The notes below the pieces were generated by a model, which worked only from the letters and a program-made list of their open reading frames with translations, was not told the DNA's origin and did not search any database. Position numbers and translations under genes: made by a program. Source: Mytilus galloprovincialis (taxonomy: Eukaryota; Mollusca; Bivalvia; Mytilida; Mytilidae). From it: DNA of 64,000 bases. Every line of letters starts with the position of its first letter. The first letter of the stretch is position 1. The stretch covers positions 60,727,261 through 60,791,260 of the forward strand of contig NC_134845.1 in NCBI RefSeq assembly GCF_965363235.1, in the 5' to 3' direction. Positions 62,601-64,000 of the stretch are shown in pieces.

Positions 62601-63447
62601 AAGAATCTGAGATGTTCCTTAATATTTAGAATAAAACGACTGACGTGAGGGCAATGCTCTGAGCCACCGGTATAAGTCTACAGATTGCTTGAAAGCAATC
62701 GTATCCCAAAAATAAAAAAAATATATAAATATGCATATATAAGCTTCCAAAACCAACACCTTCATAAATATATATGATAAAACTGTTATATATGTATCTG
62801 TTTAAAGTATGACATTTTTTTAACAATTAGTAGCAACAAGCAGGTGAGGTATATTCTAATGTCATCAATCATTGATTAAATGTCTTGATTTTTACAACCC
62901 CATCCAATCAAAATTTCACTTACTAAAAATGAGACATTAGAATAAAGTTAGTAAATATGTACTCACACCACAAAACACCCATATTAGTAGCTTCCATGAG
63001 TCTACCTTTTTCGGGACTACTTGAAGGATGGCCCCAACTATCACTGTCGCTATCCACGCTCTCCGCATCACCAGGGTGAGAATCAGGGGGACCTAACTCT
63101 CCAATCACAATCTTCTTTTCACTTTCTACACCACTATCGGTATCGGAAAGTTCGTCACTGCTTGGTGGTTTAATTTCAGAAGACTCGAACAGGCTTCCAT
63201 TCTGATAACCTTGATCGATCGATTCATCGGATTTCTTCGGAATTTTGTCGCTAACTATTGGACTGGTTTCCTCCCCTGGACGTTTTAATTTATTTGTATA
63301 ATGTATTAATGTATCTGGTTCCTTTCCAATCATTATAACACTTTTGTTTTTTGGTTTATCATCTTTCAGAACATTGTTATTTTCACTGTCATCTTGAACA
63401 AGGGAGATAATTCCTGTATCCATAGGACCATTTTCTTTATTTTCTCC
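48488..63447 (-). CDS. Large scaffold protein, C-terminal 1090 residues; tentatively FRMPD1/4-like (5' truncated)
   Basis: Six exons join in frame on the minus strand: 63447-62967, 59938-59753, 58856-58761, 57689-56332, 51581-51546 (36 bases) and terminal 49603-48488. All have GT-AG borders with matching phases. The first begins at an acceptor, so earlier exons lie beyond 64000. The product is mostly disordered and Ser-rich. In order: an acidic region ending SDTDSGVESE and SDSDSWGHPSS; a conserved-looking patch DGLSFGIHNPDELP and SSFGLLSPDKIP; LTLLPPP; then acidic-helix plus proline motifs (DDDIDSFIASMMIPPPP and SSDELLDSLVIPPPP). Many RxxS sites follow. The last about 170 residues are a helical bundle (FGMCKEELNNRVKQFVYDAK to LLKHLKTLEQN). 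The layout recalls the C-terminal half of FERM-and-PDZ proteins FRMPD1/4, but the FERM, PDZ and WW domains would be outside the window. That the exons form one gene is well supported; the family name is not. Confidence 0.62.
51025..51295 (-). mobile_element. Decayed tRNA-derived SINE
   Basis: Same family as 9557-9807 on the minus strand. It has GACTAGGATTGTCAGATTCC and CTGAGGTTGTGAGTTTATAT (mutated B box), and ends GTGGCGTTAACCATCAATCA. Many substitutions; no TSD recognised. It lies in the last long intron of the scaffold gene. Confidence 0.75.
51546..51581 (-). CDS. In-frame 36-base microexon of the scaffold gene
   Basis: TTTTCAG acceptor, then 12 codons (GTAITNSIHMEE) and a GTAAAA donor. 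It starts and ends in phase 0, matching both neighbours (ends CAG at 56332 and starts AGA at 49603). The exon can therefore be skipped without a frameshift, which suggests alternative splicing. It is short enough that ORF-based methods miss it. Confidence 0.65.
52395..52505. repeat. Mytilid repeat end fragment
   Basis: AAGACCCATTGGTGATCTTA to TTCCCCATTTCCATTCTCAA, the same terminal phrase as near 20160-20210 and 31090-31175. Confidence 0.55.
53120..54150. repeat. Tandem-core element (about 160-bp unit x5) with GACG tail and hairpin
   Basis: GAAAGGGAGC recurs at 53332, 53488, 53650, 53811 and 53971, so the period is 156-162 bases. The central units are almost identical. A (GACG/GACA)n run at 54060-54105 follows, then a hairpin around ACGTCCCGTC and GACGGGCGTA. 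This fits the bivalve 'pearl'/Helitron-like architecture. It lies in an intron of the scaffold gene. Confidence 0.85.
59610..59641. repeat. Poly(A) run of about 32 bases
   Basis: Uninterrupted A-run on the plus strand; the length is probably unreliable in assembly. A direct repeat (ACATGCAATTTAAAAT / ACATGCATTTTAAAAT) follows it. Confidence 0.8.
60371..60522. mobile_element. Small MITE with CCCGTAGCCAG ends
   Basis: CCCGTAGCCAG at the left is inverted as CTGGCTACGGG at the right, 152 bp apart. No TSD is visible. No coding sequence. It lies in an intron of the scaffold gene. Confidence 0.7.
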
Positions 63448-64000
63448 CTGTAAATACAATGCAAATATTAATACGATTTTAATTCAATGAGAAATGTTTA
63501 ATTCTGAGCTGTTTTACAGTCTCTTCATTTTTCCCCAGGGTGAAAAACATTAAAAAGAATCACCTTTTATTTTCAGATTATCATGCATACAAACATTCTA
63601 AATTTATCAAATTGATATCCTTGATATGAATAATGACCTCTTGAACTTTCAAAATTTGTGTGTTTGGAAGATAGATGCCATCTGTAAATCTTTTTCCTTA
63701 ATAACTGACCAAATATTCATTGTAAATGCAAATTCCATTTTCTATTTTTGCAGCTGTTAGTCTGAGTTTGAATTATCTCCCTTTGAATTGAAACCATTAA
63801 TGAATACTCAGTACACGAGACTGATACTTTTACAATATTTATCTGCAAGAAAATGTTATCTTTTACACTTAAGCTATAGTGTGTTAGCTTTTCAGTTACC
63901 ATTAAAGGATCTACCAAGGATTTGTTCATATTTGTAGGTACTAATTTTCATAGGTTAAAGAAAGAGTACTTTCATGAATACCTTAAATTTTGTTGGGAAT

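Overview
This is nuclear DNA from a bivalve mollusc, most likely a marine mussel of the Mytilus type. Coding sequence is sparse, base composition is AT-rich, genes are split by GT-AG introns, and encoded proteins match animal families. Several interspersed repeats (for example 7530-7745, 19500-20215 and 22950-23095) are sequences I recognise as common in mytilid genomes. The species call is inference.

Four genes can be supported. (1) 140-14605, minus: twelve exons of PIBF1/CEP90, a coiled-coil centriolar-satellite protein; only its 3' end is missing, off the left edge. (2) 26830-27858, minus: a single-exon FAM181-family gene with the conserved N-terminal block and a YAP-like TEAD-binding loop. 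(3) 32683-33893, plus: a two-exon gene for a small, probably N-myristoylated, helical protein that I do not recognise. (4) 48488-63447, minus: the last six exons I can find (1090 residues) of a large scaffold protein, tentatively FRMPD1/4-like, including a 36-base microexon; its 5' part lies off the right edge.

The rest is introns and intergenic DNA rich in mobile elements. Clear cases with target-site duplications are a 1583-bp hAT-type element (10243-11825, 8-bp TSD), a 1451-bp terminal-inverted-repeat (TIR) element (36334-37784, 5-bp TSD), a tRNA-derived SINE (9557-9807, 12-bp TSD), a PIF/Harbinger-like MITE (1920-2123, TTA TSD), and two foldback elements with 9-bp TSDs (39959-40089 and 41129-41242). 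There are non-LTR retrotransposon fragments (14960-15775 and 40800-41700), a 45-bp minisatellite (about 4010-4850), and several tandem-core plus GACG-microsatellite elements resembling the bivalve 'pearl'/Helitron-like class.

By region: 1-14.6 kb is PIBF1 with repeat-filled introns; 14.6-26.8 kb is intergenic; 26.8-34.6 kb holds FAM181 and the small myristoylated protein gene; 34.6-44 kb is a transposon-dense intergenic block with nested insertions; 44-48.5 kb is AT-rich and may include the long 3' UTR of the scaffold gene; 48.5-64 kb is the scaffold gene. The genes do not form a functional cluster. I found no CRISPR array, rRNA or genuine tRNA gene. The most unusual signals are two elements that share ends, size and central-hairpin layout but have unrelated interiors (12203-12785 and 17821-18403), a nested composite transposon (40696-42418), and a short motif near AAGGGAGATAACTCT scattered on both strands.
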